Source: Ustilago trichophora (taxonomy: Eukaryota; Basidiomycota; Ustilaginomycetes; Ustilaginales; Ustilaginaceae). From it: a DNA stretch of 64,000 nt. Within the stretch, counting starts at the first letter, position 1; each line of letters starts with the position of its first letter. The stretch spans positions 496,001 to 560,000 of the forward strand of contig OOIN01000013.1 in assembly GCA_900323505.1 (NCBI GenBank), written 5' to 3'. The notes under the pieces were generated by a model. It was not told the DNA's origin. It was given only the letters and a program-made list of their open reading frames with translations, and did no database searches. Shown here piece by piece: positions 1 through 13,000 of this stretch. A program made the translations under genes and the position numbers.

Positions 1-951
1 GTTGTAGATCGGCGAAGTCAGTGGCCAAATAAGGGGATAATGGGGTAGACAAATGGAGCTTACATTAGAACCTGTGCTGGCGTAACCGCATGTTTCTTGG
101 CAAGTTTGACGATCGCCGGATGGTCAAATCGTTCGGCCCTCACCAAGGGACCCCAGCACTGGACGTCAACGAGCAAGAAGTTTTCAGCATGTCAGCAGCT
201 CCGAATCGTTTCAACTGGGCCAGAATTGAGAAAGCTCACCTCCATGACAATACCCTGTGATGAGCACCAGTCGACCAGCTCTCTTCTCGCCATAAAGGGA
301 TGCAGATCGCACTGATTTACCGTAGGCCTATGTTGCGAATTTGACTCGAGCAGCTCCTCAAGATGCCTCTGCCCGTAGTTGCTCACACCGATACTCTTGA
401 TGAGTCCTTGATCTTTAGCCTCTTGGATCGCTTTCCAACTCTCCAGCCTCTTCTTTTTGCCTCCATAGGGGCTGTGAATGAGGTACAGATCAATGTAACC
501 CAGGCCGCATTTTTTGAGAGACTGCTCGATACTGCGCTTGGCCGATTCGTAGCCGTTGTTGGATTGGAGCTTTGAGCAATAGAATATGTCGGCTCGCTTG
601 ATGGGACAGTTGGGGGATGAGAGGAAGTGGGAGATGGCTGTGCCTACGCTTTGTTCGTTGTAGTACCACTCGGCGCTGCCCAAAGCAGCATACAGTCACA
701 TTCAAGAGCACGAGGGATATAGTGAGCAATACGTAAGAGCAATGGAGTGATGTACTGTATATGCTTGGCGGACAGACTTACCAGTCGAAATGACGATAGC
801 CAGCCTCAAGAGCCCAAGTGACGGCACGAGAAGCTTGCTGATCCGACATCTCGTAGACTCCCAATCCAAGGCGGGGGATGAGATTGCCATCCGAGAGCTT
901 GACTTTCGAGCCGAGGTTCAGCTTGCTCGTGATGCTCGTTTTGGTCGCCAT
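1..951 (-). CDS. Aldo/keto reductase, incomplete at the left edge
   Basis: NADPH-dependent aldo/keto reductase that should reduce aldehydes or ketones in the cytosol. Seen: exon 1 951-782 (ATG at 951), intron 781-676 (GTAAGT...CAG), exon 2 675-240, intron 239-159 (GTGAGC...CAG), exon 3 158-64, then a GTAAGC donor at 63, so the last exon or exons lie beyond the window. The exon phases join perfectly and no frame break is visible. The catalytic tetrad is present: Asp and Tyr in FDCAEWYYNE (across the first splice site), Lys in FYCSKL, His in LIHSP. The GVSNYG motif and MECWGPLV follow. About 233 residues are visible of a family norm near 280-330. The start at 951 is the first ATG in frame that gives the standard N-terminus (VKLSDGNLIPRLGLGVYEM). 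The substrate cannot be told. Confidence 0.9.
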
Positions 952-2176
952 CTTGACATGTGCTGTAGTTCCACGGACGCAGAGATATGTTGATGGGCGA
1001 ACTGAACAAAAGCCGATTCTGATACCGAGAAACCTTACTGCAGCTTGGAATGCCTCCACTTTTGGCCAAATTTGCCGTGTTGATCTCGGCGAAATGACGG
1101 CGCATTGGTCACACAATTCACTATTCGACAGCTCCTCCTTCAAGCTCACCATCGAGGCGAGCGAGCTTTGGCTGTATCCTACAGCAACTGATGGCATCAT
1201 ATGGAGGAGCCCCGCAATCCGGACATTGATGCAAGATGCAAAAGCCCGGACTTAGCTAAGTGGGTGGAAGTCGTGGGAAAACCGCTGCTTTCGGCGAGAC
1301 CCACAAACAAAGACAATCAACAGCGTTGTAGGATCTGCCATCGAACCATTCGACTCTCTTGCAGCATGGCTGGTTGTTGTAGAAGCGATTGCTGCATGAA
1401 CTGTCTGATCCTCGTCGAACTGGCACCACACACACAGCCTCTGTGGACAGAAATGCATGCGAAGTGCGGAGTCTAGTCCTGAACCAAAGAACCGGATCTA
1501 GCCAGAAGATACACCACTCCGAGATCCGATCCACGCCCCACAGCTTCGTGGCGATATCAAAAGCTCCGGTGATAGTCTCGTTCCTCTCCGCCGATACAGT
1601 ATAGAAGTAAAGTGTGTGTGTGTGTGTGAGGGTGATACACATACTCTTGCAGCTGTCGAAACGCGCTTTGGCTTTGATTAGGAGAACATCAGCGCGTATC
1701 GCGGCGGTCCACTTGCAAGAAAATGAAGAATTTTAAATTTAGACGCGCCTGAAAGTGCCGTTCGTATCGCTAAAACAAAAGAAGTTGTCAGCTCATGGCG
1801 GCGTAAGCAGCAGCATGTTTGCCTTTGGCTCGGCTATTAATTTTAAACGCTCGTATTTCTGCTGCTCTACATCCGGCTGCAACCCTGGTCCAAGCTCCGA
1901 ATGCTCTCTCTCGTCTTCGTTACGCTTTGCCACTCCGCTCTTTACTATTGTCCACCATAAGCCTGTCTTTGACATTGCTTGCCACGACGTCGACAACGAG
2001 TCGCCTTTCGACTACATATATCAACTAGGACGCTTCACGCAGGCTGTTCTTATCCCAATCCCCAACCACTCAACCAATCGCAGCACACCTCTTCGCGCCT
2101 TATCAATCACTCTCGCGTCATCATCCAACGCACATCCCAATTGATCTTTGCAAAATAGCCACCTCTCTCACCCACC
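952..2176. other. Divergent intergenic region between the reductase and DPL1
   Basis: No convincing gene on either strand. The stretch is the shared 5' region of the divergent aldo/keto reductase and sphingosine-phosphate lyase genes. It contains a short (GT)9 run at 1612-1629, one copy of the TACAGTA motif at 1595-1601, and C/T-rich sequence just before the lyase ATG that looks like a smut-type leader. Short open frames here have no recognisable protein. Confidence 0.6.
1612..1629. repeat. (GT)9 microsatellite
   Basis: Uninterrupted GT dinucleotide run of 18 bp in the divergent intergenic region. Confidence 0.95.
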
Positions 2177-3963
2177 ATGGCAGCCCGCACACCAGCACGC
2201 GAGGCAGCAGCGGCCAAGATCAAGGCTCTCTCCTCCACCGTTGCCGCTTCGTCTTCGTCATCCGCTGCCAAACGCACTCTTTCCACCGCCGACGAATCCC
2301 TCCTCATCACAACCCTTCGAATGCTGGCAACCTTTGACAATGCCAAAAATGCCATCTTTGCCCTCGTCGTCTATCGCTACACCACCGCCTCATGCGCCGC
2401 TTGAAGGTCTATGGCGTAACCGAATCCCTCTTCCAGCTCTACCGTCTGGTATCAGCCCGTGCCTTTGCCCTGCTACTCAAGACCCCCGCGGCGAAGCGTA
2501 AAGTCAAACGCGAGCTCGACACGGCCATGGCCGAGGTCGAAGCCAAAATCGTACCTCGACCTTCGCATCTCGAAATTCACCGCGACCTGCCGCAGCTTGG
2601 AAAGGAAGCCGAGTGGATCCGTGCAGAGTTGGCCAAGCTGCAAACGATGGAAGCTGGAGTGGACAGCAAAGTGGTGGAAGCCGAATGGCAGAATCGCGAC
2701 GGACAGATGGTCTGGAAGGGAGGAAAAGTCTCGGGAGCTGTCTATCATGGTGGCGATGATCTCTCCGAGCTTCTGGCCGATAGCATCAAGCAGTTCTTGG
2801 TCAGCAATCCTCTGCATCCGGACGTCTTTCCGGGAGTGCGCAAGATGGAAGCAGAGATCGTGTCGATGGTGCTGAGAATGTACAACGCGCCACCCGAGGC
2901 GGTGGGTGCAACGTCTAGTGGTGGAACCGAGTCGATCTTGCTCAGCTGCTTGGCGATGCGCGAATGGGCAAAAGCTACAAAGGGCATCAAGGAGCCCGAG
3001 TTGATCGTCAGCGTCTCTGCCCATGCCGCCTTTGACAAAGCTGGACAATACTTTGGCATCAAAGTGCATCACATCCCTGTCGATCCCATCACACGCAAAG
3101 TTCAAGTCGGTCGCGTAGCCCGGGCCATCAACAGCAACACCATCGGCTTGGTCGGTTCCGCACCCAACTTCCCAGATGGAGTCATCGACGACATTCCCAA
3201 CCTTGCCAAACTTGCCAAACGCCACAACATTTTGCTTCACGTAGACTGCTGTCTCGGATCCTTCCTGGTCCCCTTCCTCGAGAAAGCCGGCTACGAAACC
3301 GAACCTTTTGATTTCCGTCTCGACGGCGTTACCTCGATCTCCTGCGATACCCACAAATACGGCTTTGGACCTAAAGGCCTCTCCACCATTCTCTACCGCA
3401 ATGCTGAACTCCGACGATTCCAGTACTACGTCAAGACGGATTGGCCGGGAGGAGTCTATGCCACACCTACGCTCTCCGGATCGCGTCCTGGCTCTCTCAT
3501 CGCCGGTACCTGGGCAGCCATGATGAAAATGGGCGATTCCGGCTACACCCAATCCTGCCGTGACATTGTTGGAGCCTCGAAAGAGATCCATACACGGATC
3601 GAACGCGAAATTCCCGAACTCTTCGTACTCGGTAAACCAATCGTATCCGTCATCGCCTTTGGAAGCGCCGCATCCAACATAAGCATATACGACGTTGGAG
3701 ATCACATGAGCAAAAAAGGTTGGCACATGAACGGTCTAGGTGGAGACATTCCTGCTATCCACATCGCCGTTACACGTCTAACCATCCCAGTCGTATCCGA
3801 ATTCATCTCGGATCTCAAACAAGCCGTCAAAGTCGCAAGATCCACTTTCAGCGGTAAAAAAGGAAGCATGGCTACATTGTACGGTCTAGGAAGCGGCGTA
3901 AGTGCAACAGCCATAGTAGGTCAATTAGCTACTAGGTTTATTGATACGCTTTACTTGATCTAG
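2177..3963 (+). CDS. DPL1: Sphingosine-1-phosphate lyase
   Basis: PLP enzyme of the ER membrane that splits sphingosine-1-phosphate (phytosphingosine-1-phosphate in fungi) to a fatty aldehyde and phosphoethanolamine, the exit step of sphingolipid metabolism. Seen: an N-terminal hydrophobic segment (NAIFALVVY) followed by the group II decarboxylase fold. The PLP lysine lies in SCDTHKYGFGPKG (about 3340-3378), the PLP-contacting Asp in LHVDCCLGSF (about 3235-3264), and a GGTES substrate loop is present. The frame that starts at ATG 2177 runs to about 2390 and the rest of the protein is one base out, from about 2392 to the TAG at 3961. The offset equals loss of one base, near GCCTCATGCGC, so I keep one gene of about 596 codons (human enzyme 568). 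The start has an ACC context before the ATG. Confidence 0.93.
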
Positions 3964-4225
3964 TATAGCATTGTAAATTTGATATGGTCGATAGTGTAAT
4001 GCAATTGTTTATTCAGTCATTTGTGTCGCAACATGCTTCCCTTTGCAGTTCTTGGTGCATGCTACTCGAACCCGCTCCTCTACTCTCAGAGACACTCGCA
4101 CCGCACTCTCCAGCACCCATTCAACAACTGGCCCCCAGAAAAAAAGATAAAAAAAAAAACCAAAAAAAAAACAAAAAATTGATTGACTTTGACACCAAAT
4201 ACAAAAACTACAGCCTGACCGGCAC
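3964..4225. other. Convergent 3' region with an A-rich tract
   Basis: Short spacer between the ends of DPL1 (+) and TSC1 (-). It holds an A-rich stretch at 4139-4180 broken by single T, C and G bases. No gene seen. Confidence 0.7.
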
Positions 4226-7200
4226 TCACTGACTGAGCTCGGTCAAAGGCGGTACGTCGCTATCCGCCTCCTCATCCACATCCTCCTTCTTCGGCTTGTC
4301 TTCCGATGCATTGACCTCTTCCAGCTGAAGCGATTCCAACTTGGCCTTGAGGTCTAACAGTTGCGCCGACAAACTTTCATTTTGACCCCGGAGCTCGTCT
4401 CGTTCCCTTTCCAGTTGGGTCGCTTCTTGCAGAGCTTGTTTGCTCTGAGGTTCTGCTTCGACTACCAGTTGGGCTTTATCTTCTTTGAGCTGTTTCATGT
4501 TGCTGAAAGCGACTTCGAGCTCGGCTTTCAGTCGCTCGTTGTCGGCTTCCAGTTTGGCGTACTTCTCTTCGACTTCGCTAAGCGTCGCTTCGGTCGCTTC
4601 GACCAGGTAAGCCATCTCGTCCCACTTGTTGAGCAGCTTTTCCATCTCCTGTCTCTGCTGCTCGTACTTGAGCACGTCATTGTCCCAGTATGCTAGGCAG
4701 GTCGTCAGCTGCGCAATCTTGGCTTCGTACTGCTCAAGCTTGGCCAACTTGGGCTCGTCGGCTTCCATCTTGGTTTGCAGTTCAAACAGCTTTGCTCCCG
4801 ACTCTTCGAGTTGACGAGTCAGCGAGGTAATGTTGGCGGTATCCTCCTCGGCTTGTGCCTTTAGTTGGCGTGCCTCCGTGGTCCAAGCCTTTCGTTCTTC
4901 GCGGTACGCTTTGAGCTTATTGTTGAGGTCAGCTTCCCACTGGACATGACGTGCTTTGGTAGAAGCCGCTTCGGCACGACATCGCTCAAGTTCGGCATGC
5001 TGCGCAGCGTTGGAGGCGCGAAGGGTACGAACAGTGTGGTACAGGTTCTGTCGCTCTGCTTCGAGTGCAGTGTCGGTCACCTTTTCGCGATGGAGACGAC
5101 CAATGTGACGCAGATGCTGCTCCTTGAGATACAACTCAAAGTTGAGCTCGTTTCTCAAGAGCAGATTCTCTCGCTGCAGGAAGGAGATGATGGAAGCATC
5201 TCCACCCATGGCTTGCGAAGCCAAGGCATCGAGGCATCGCTGGAAGGGATGGCCAGGAACTGCTTCTCGCTGGTCTCTTGCTGTGGCGTCAGCGGGTCGG
5301 TAGGCAGATGGCTCGATGCCAAAGGATGCCTTGCTGCTGATGTGGGCGAAGTGGGTGTGGCGGCGCTCGGCGAGTTGTTGATCGATTGTAACGAGGACAG
5401 GGATCCAGATCGCGAGCGCATACGGGCAAGAGAAGCGTGGTGGGCGGGAGAAGCTGGCATCGATCCTGGCACATGCGAGGCGCTCGAGCTGCCCATGGCC
5501 GTGACTATAGCGGGTGTTGCAGCAGCCGTCGCGCTGGCTGCGGGCAACAGCCTGGGAAGGGTGCCGCTCGCTGTCATGCCTCCAGCCATCCTCGTTGTTT
5601 GCGGAATGACCGGGGTAGCTGCCGATTCGTCCAAGCGCTGCGCCGCGGCTGTCATGGGCTGAGTATGGGTCGTTATGCCAAAGCCAAGTGCGGTGGGCGC
5701 ATTGATGCTGGCTGCCTCTGCAGCAGCGGTGGTCGACATGAGCGGCGCACCGGATCGCAGAGATGCATAGGTCAACAGAATGTCATCGGGATTGACCGAG
5801 TGTGGCACTCTTTGGTAGTGGCGGTGGGCCGATCCGCTGGGAGACGAGGGATGCATGAGAGCGACGGCACTGCGGCGTCGACCCATGTCAAAGGGACCAA
5901 GCCTGGCTTCCGAGGAGAAGATGCTTGCATTCTCGTCGTCGGGCGCGTCGTGCTCCATGGATCCCTGGCGTTGGCGCTCTGCCTGCACAATGTGGGAAGA
6001 GTTGACGTCATGCCACTTGCCCAAGAACAAGCCAAGACACTCGGCATTGATATCCGCCGAATCATGGTCTAGCCAGCGCTGCTTGTCGGTAAGCTCCGTC
6101 TCTGCGTCCATGGTGATGATGGCCGGATGAATCGTGTGCCGACGCAAGATGGGCCGGATCGATTCTGGACGGCGATCTCATCCATCATATTCTCCCACGG
6201 CCCTTCAAAGGGGCTGTCGAACGATGCTTTGCGCAGATAGTCGATAGGCGAGCGAAGGAAGCGGATAATGTTGCACGGGAAGAGACCATAGAGGAAAGTG
6301 AAGAGATGCTCTGCGTTGGGTGGCGTCGACATGGTGGTATCAAACGTGGATTCGAGCCTGTTCCAGTGCAAGGAGGGCTTGATGTTGAGGCGCTTGCCAA
6401 GGCGATCGATCTCGGTAAACTCTTCATCCTTTTCTCGACGCATCTCGTCGAGCTCAGGGTCGTCGCCGACGCGGCTCTCCCAGCCATGGCCGAGACGCCT
6501 CCAATCGACGATTCGGGCAAAGATGCTGAGCAATGTGGGCAGTCCACCGGCGCCTCCATTGGCGATCCAGTTGGGAATGTGAGGGATGAGCATGATGAAA
6601 GCGGTCACGCCGAGAGAGACGCAAGTGGTCGAAGTGTCGAGCTGGAGCGAAAGAATCAACATGCGAGGCAGAGCCGTTGATGTAATGTGGTAGGCATGGA
6701 TCGGATAGAGACGCAGGAAGGTCGAGAGAAGGAAAAGGAGCGGCACACGCGCTGTTGGTTCGCTAAACGATTCGGCGATGTGGTGGAAAAACTCTTTGGG
6801 CTTCTCGTTGCTATATACGAGCAGAATGGACTCGAGATTGCCCTTCCAGACGAGGGCAGCAGGATCCCTGAGCAAGTGGCCACTGTGGCTGAGATCCCGG
6901 GCAACGGCGTGACTACCCATGCCAGCTGCCACCGATCCAGAGACACTACCGGCAACGCTTCCATTTCCGGTGGAGCTTGGCTTTGCGCCCTCGGGCCCAC
7001 TCGCTCTCCTCTGGTCTCGCTGGCCTGCATCGTCGGCACGGATCTGTTGGCTCTCCTGTGCAGCTTCGGCAAGGTAGAGGTCGAGGATGCGCTGTGTGAA
7101 GCGGCGAAAGGTATCTTGTCGCGAAGCCACCGACGTGGATCGACTGCCGGGTGCTGATCCTGATCCTGCGTTGATGGATGAGCTGCGTTGGGGTTGGCGC

Positions 7201-7870
7201 AAAGAGGAAGAGGAAGAGGACGAGAGAGGCGCGGCGGCTGACATGGGATATGGGACCGCACGTGCTCGGCGAGGGCTTGTCGAAGTAGAGTCGGTCGGGG
7301 TATCGATGGGTGCGGTTCGAGGAGCAGGCCAAACGGGAGTGGGCGAAGGCTCATCTTCGTATGCAGTGCTAGGGGCTGCCACCATGGCGCGAACTACGAG
7401 CTCGCGAGCACGATGAGCTGTGATGTTTTGAACCGAAGCGTTCTTAAGCAGAGGACGAAGGACGAGGTCCCACCATTCCATCACGATGGTTGTAGGTCCG
7501 AGCAGAGGCATGACGACAAAGAGCACATCGACAAGAGCTGGGAGCTTTTCCTTGTGCTGTGTGTCGAGTTCGTTTTGAAGCATGTTTTGGATGGCATCAT
7601 TGATGCGAAGCGAGATCTGCGACTTGATCTGAGCGGTGGGAGAAGGGCCTGCTGCGGCAGGATGGTTGGCCTCATCGGCTTGAGCGGCTGTTTTGAGGGA
7701 GTTTGCCTGCTCTTCAACGGCAGTTTCGATGGCACTGAGAATTGAGTGTCGTTTGGACTCATCGGGAGCCAAGAGAGCCGAACGAATCTTTTGGATGATA
7801 TCCTTGAGCCAGACTGGATGGCTCGGGGAAGGACCACAGCGGTCTGATGGGAGAAGGAAGGGGGCGGCAT
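4226..7870 (-). CDS. TSC1: Hamartin (tuberous sclerosis complex subunit TSC1)
   Basis: TSC1 binds and stabilises tuberin (TSC2), the GAP for Rheb, and so restrains TORC1. Seen: an N-terminal helical hamartin domain from ATG 7870 (for example LFLLSTFLRLYPIHAYHI, then SLGVTAFIMLIPHIP), a central Ser/Pro/Ala-rich linker, and a long C-terminal coiled coil opening with ENLLLRNELNFELYLKEQH, the hallmark hamartin coiled-coil start, ending in an acidic tail at the TGA 4228-4226. The protein would be about 1,210 residues. The frame changes three times: near 7840 (after VVL), near 6155 (NR|RPILRRH) and near 5240 (before RCLDALASQAMGG). Each offset equals one missing base. An out-of-frame GTG start at 7892 is the alternative if the first break is wrong. 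I infer one intact gene with assembly errors. Confidence 0.88.
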
Positions 7871-8728
7871 GATGCACTGCTTTCAGCCCCACTCCTGACG
7901 ATGTGGCGATTCCGAATGAGTGATGCTAGGGAAAGCTATTTTTGGGGTGTATGCGTACGCCAGCGATGTGGAGCACTTGAATGCTTTTTGGGTCGAGTGG
8001 ATGCTGGAGATGCAGAGATGCTGAGAGGCTATGGAAGCGAGGCAAAAGTCGAGATGGATGGGAGGAAAGAGGTGGGGAGGAGCTGGCTGGTGTCTAGATA
8101 GTTAGTATAACGGCAACCCTGACCAAAGACGGCTGACATTGAGAAAGAGGATTGGTCGACAAGAGGGGCGATGCGTTGCGTTGTGATGTAGGGTAGAGAG
8201 AGGCCTCGATGGCGGAGAGAGATATCAAGTCAGCGTGGATGGCAACAAAGAGTTGAGACGCTGATCGATGGCAAGGCAATGGCCAGTATTAAAGGAGAGC
8301 CATTGGAGCCGTAGCTAGGACTGGCTTGATGTGAGGAAAGAAAAAGGCGTAGAGATGGAAGTCCAACGACGTCGGCAAGGGTACAGTCGTGGATTGCTCG
8401 CTGATGTTGATGGTGGTGGTGCAATGCGTTGGCTAGAGTGCCGAGAGGATGATAATCGATTGAGCGTGACGGTAGGAGGAGAAGGGGACGAGGGAAGTTG
8501 AGGAGCGAGATACGGGTGATGCTGAGTGTTGGGTTGTGAGCAATGCAGCATTGAGAAAGATTCACACACTCTCTCTTTCTCTGCACGGATAGCCGCCGTT
8601 GCTAGGATATCGAGAGAGCGGAGCTGACTCCGACTTTGCCAGAGAAAGGCCAAGCACCAAGCAAGCCACACGCTGCAGACAGTGTACAGTACAGTACATT
8701 CGCTTCCAAATCACACCTTTTTCCTCTG

Positions 8729-8769
<41 letters not shown>

Positions 8770-10000
8770 TTTGGAGCGGGACCACGCCGATGATGAGTCG
8801 GATTTTCCGGCTTACTTGTTACGATACACGCTTAGCAGTCACGCAGTCGGCAACCCTCTGTTTGTCAGACAAACGGGCTTGGCTTCGATGCTGTGGAGAG
8901 GTGGGGAGGTGGGATGATTCTTTTTTCCTCCATATTGTCCAACTTTTGACGGAAGCTGGTGTCGGATGTAAAGGAACAAGCGGCGACAGCGACGACACTC
9001 TACTCTGAGTCACCACAGCTGCAGAGTGGTGGTGTCGTACTGTAAAATCAGAGTCTCGTGTTCCCGCTCTCTGCTCTTCCTCTAGGACCGAATCACGATT
9101 TTAAGCTCAATCTCGGTCTCCTTGTGTCCCCCCTCAGCACAACACAGAGATGCCGCTTGACCTGACATTGTCATCCCTACTGCTTTATCGGCCATCTTTT
9201 GGATCATCAGCATCATCATCATCATAGCACATTCTCGGCATGGTCGTCTGCAATTCTAACTTAACTAAGTCTACTGTGCAGCGTATGAAAGGCCACCACT
9301 TAGCCTTGGGTTTTTCCCCTCTCTCTCTCTCTCTCAAAGTTGAGTCTGTGATATAGGCTTCGACTGTGATAGGCTGGACAAGACCAGTTTATCGGTGCCT
9401 TTTTTTCATGCGCGTGCGATGCTCCCCTTGTCGGTCTCAAACAACCCTTGCTCGGTTCCAGAGTACAGTCTGCAAGGAGTCTCTTCTTCATCTCTCCTGT
9501 CCAGTTCAGTTGAATTTCAATTTTAATCTTTTATTTTTGCGTGCGTGTGCCGACAGCTGACGTTCTTTCTCGTCACTGCCCTTACGATCTTTTTCGGTTT
9601 GCTTCTTTTCGGCTCCCCACAGTTGTACAAAGCTATTTTCAGCTCAATCGAAGCTTAGACGTCATCGCTCTCTGACAGCCCCTTTCCACTCCCACTCCAC
9701 TCACACACCCTTACTCGAACCCTGTTCCTTTCCCCCGCACTTCCGTCTCTGATCGTCACCCAAAACAAATCTCCTCGAACCTAGTTCGCTCTTCCTTGTT
9801 CAACAAAGTCACATGTGCAATCCAAAGCTCCTTTCACAAGCTCAAACATTTGCATTCGAGCTATCAGAGTCGTCAAAACTTTGGTCTGTAAAGCCACAAC
9901 CTCACACATACACCGCAACGAATACCATACCTAAACCCCCATCCCATTGAATCAATACAAATAAAGAGACCAATGACACAAAGCTTCAGCTTGGAAAAAC
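7871..10000. other. Intergenic region with poly-T tract
   Basis: About 2.1 kb upstream of TSC1 and downstream of the CDCA7-like gene (both -). No protein family recognised on either strand. It contains a 38-base T run, three TACAGTA/TACTGTA motifs (8685, 8690, 9038), a (CAT)n-like run near 9207-9226 and CT-dinucleotide runs near 9320-9336. The first part presumably holds the TSC1 promoter. Confidence 0.6.
8731..8768. repeat. 38-base homopolymer T tract
   Basis: Uninterrupted run of 38 T on the + strand (A on the - strand), about 860 bp upstream of the TSC1 start codon. Its true length may differ because the assembly appears to shorten homopolymers. Confidence 0.9.
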
Positions 10001-13000
10001 CTACGGAGCCAACTCCTCACGATGCCAAGCAAAGTACTCTTTCGACTTGTTGAGCCTTTTCACCAGCTGCTCGGTTTGCTTTCTCCTCTCCTCCTGCGTC
10101 TCCTTGAGCATCTGTTTGGCTTGCGAATCGCATACGACCTCCTTTATGTTCACTTTCTCCATTGGACCCTGACGCGGAGAAGCAGTTCCGTTCTCACTTC
10201 TCTGGCCAGTCGTGCTTCTTTCTCCCGCTCTTGCATCCCAACGTTCTCCTCATACTCGACTTGCTCGAGACGGTACGTTACGTATTCGATCAGCGTCTTG
10301 ATGGTGAGCGGATTGTTGGCCCCCATGCAGATCCGTCTTGACGAAGCCGCTTCGTCGGATGCTCCGTTGGCTGCTTCTTCGGCCTTGAGCGAAGTTGGCA
10401 GGCCCAGTTTGACATCCTCGACTTCGAGTTGACCATTGTCAGAGGTACCGTCGAGCGAAGTGAGCCCGCTATCGTCCTCAGTCTCGTCCTTCTTGGTCTC
10501 GTTTCCGGCAGCTTCTGCCATGCTGACATCCGCTTCACCCTTCTCGACCTCCTTCGCCTCCTCCTTTGGCTGACTGGGATCCATCGGAAAAGCGGGACCG
10601 AGAACCACCAAACACCATGCAAATCTGCCCTCGGTGAATTTAGGCATGCGTTCCTGGTACTCGCGCAGATGCCAGTATTCGCGACCATCCACATCGTGTC
10701 CAATCGAACCTGTTCGTAGCGCATGCGTGTCGATCGCCAACTCTGCAATCACCCTTGCCTCCTGTCTTCGCCATGCGATATCGTGCTCCAGCTGCTGCTT
10801 TTCTGCTTTCCACTTTTGGTATTCGGGCGACACAATGCTCGGCGCGCGCTTGTTGAGCTCGGCGAGCTCCTCGACGTTTTCCTTTTCCATATCGGCGTGG
10901 CTGGCTCTCTGCACGCGTTCCATGGCGACAATGTTTTCAGCAGCCGTCTTGAGCTCTTCGGCCACGCCGTCGGCCATGACTGCTGCATCAATCAGGGCGC
11001 CAATGATCGAGACCTTGGTTTCGAGATCCGGTGACTCCAACTCGCACTGGTCTTGCTCAGTGCGCAAATCATCTTTGTCCTCCGAAGCACCGTTCTTGTC
11101 CTTGTCTTCAGCGTCTGGCTCGGCTTCGTCATCCGAATTGCCGGCCGTAAGTCTGCGCCTCTTCTTGTGACTACGACCGTTGGTATGCGCTCGACGCTTT
11201 TCGCGCTCCTCTTCGTCATCGGATGCATCGCTGATCGTGCCCTTGCTGCTGCTGCTGGCGGCGGTGGAAGCACGACGCTTGCGAGCCTCATTCTCTGCGT
11301 TGGCTGCGTCCTCCTCTTCCTTTCGCTGCTTTGCTTCTTCCTCCTGCTGCAGTTTGATCGCCTGCTGTCGACCCGTGAGTCGTACTTCGGGAGCGGGCTC
11401 CTTTTGGGCGGGCTTGCGCGCTCGACGACCGCGTGCATTGTCATCCGGATCAGCCATGCTCTCGTCATCGCTCGGGTCGTCATAGACGTAGATCGACTTT
11501 TTGGGCGGTGCACGTTTGCGCTTGCTTGGCATTGCATCCTCGTCGTCATCGTAAGCCTCGCTTGCCGTACCACCAAACTCATCGTCCTCCCAGCTGTCGA
11601 GTAGCGAGAGTTGACGTGCAGTCTCGTACTGGTTGTTCTCCTTGGCTCGACGCGCCCTTGTGACACGGGTGGCCGGAGGTGAAGGCGAGCGTTGCGCAGC
11701 TGCGGCTTCGACCTCGACGGGGATATCGTGCTCGACGAAGGGCAGAGGGATGCGTGTCAGTCCCAAGCTGGCAAGAAGCTCGGTGGCAGCGGACCAAGGC
11801 TCGCCTCGTTGCAAGCTCTTGCCGTGGGTGCGATAGGCGGTGATGGCTTTGACAAAGGGTTTGGTGGTTGTCCCTTTTCGATGTTGCTAAGCCCAGCGAT
11901 GGTTTTGAGTAGACAAGCAAGCATGTCCTGAACCATCGAGTGGGTCCAGTTTTCAAACTTGTCAAGTTGGGTGAGGACGGTACGGTTGAGACCAAACTTG
12001 TCGAAACGAACCATGCTCTCGTAGATCCACATACGTGCGCGCATGTTGTCCTCGGGTAGCTTGGTGGGGATGACCTCAAAGACGGGAGGTGGGGCTTGTG
12101 TGGGTGGCTTGATGGGTTTGAATACAGGCGCGCGAACGGCAGTGGAGGAAAGAAGCGAGGCGAGTGTCTTTTTGGGTGCAGGCTTGCCGTCGGGTGGCGG
12201 AGGAGTGCTGATGCCGTCGTCCTGCTCATCTGGGTCTGCATCGGTCCATGTTTAGCTGTGCTTGCCTTTGCCTTGGGTTTAGTCGCTTGCTTGTTCGCTG
12301 CTGCGACTGCCTCAACAATGGTGCGCTCCTTTGCTTTGCCCTTGGATGATGCAGCTTTTGCACTGCTCTTGGAAGTGCCGGCTCGCTCCGATGCGTTGTC
12401 GTTCTTTGCTTTTGCTTTGCCCTTGTTGGCTTTGCTGATACTGGCATCGGCAGTTGCATTGGCATTGGCATCGACATCGACATCGGCATCCGCATCGACA
12501 GCTTCTGCGTCAGCGACAGCTTTCTTCTGTCTGGCACCGCCAACCCACTTGCCTAGAGGCTCAAGACCAGCCGCTTTGCGACAGGTGGAGCATGCACACT
12601 TTTTACGGCAGCGAGGGCACTTCCAAGCGTATTTTGTCTCAGAAGGTGGACAGTGCTCTTGTGGGTTGATCATCATGCGGTTGGACTTGACGATGGTCTC
12701 TGGATCCATGTCGTAGAAGCGCTTGAGGGACGAAAAGCAGTAGCGACCCTGGCATCGCTTACCGGGAGCACGCATGAAGGTACACTCGAGCAGAGGACCC
12801 TTGCAGGGTTGATGATGCTGGTGGCAGATCTTGATTGGGTTGCCCTCGCAATTGACGTGAGTGCGTGCACGGACGACATCGCTGATGGGAGTCGAGCGTG
12901 ACGAGGAGGCTTTGGGGGGAGTGCCATCGTCGCTAACCTTTGGCTTTGATTTGGAAGGCTCCTTTTCGTCGTGCTTGACGTTGCCATTGGAGTGCGACTT

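Noticed and set aside
2473..3726. 417-codon open frame antisense to sphingosine-phosphate lyase
   Set aside because: Shadow of the lyase coding sequence; no recognisable domain.
4982..5662. Open frames antisense to the TSC1 linker and coiled coil
   Set aside because: The - strand carries the coiled-coil heptads and hamartin motifs; the + frames have no family.
8599..8917. Open frames with poly-Phe through the T tract
   Set aside because: Translations of a 38-base homopolymer in non-coding DNA.
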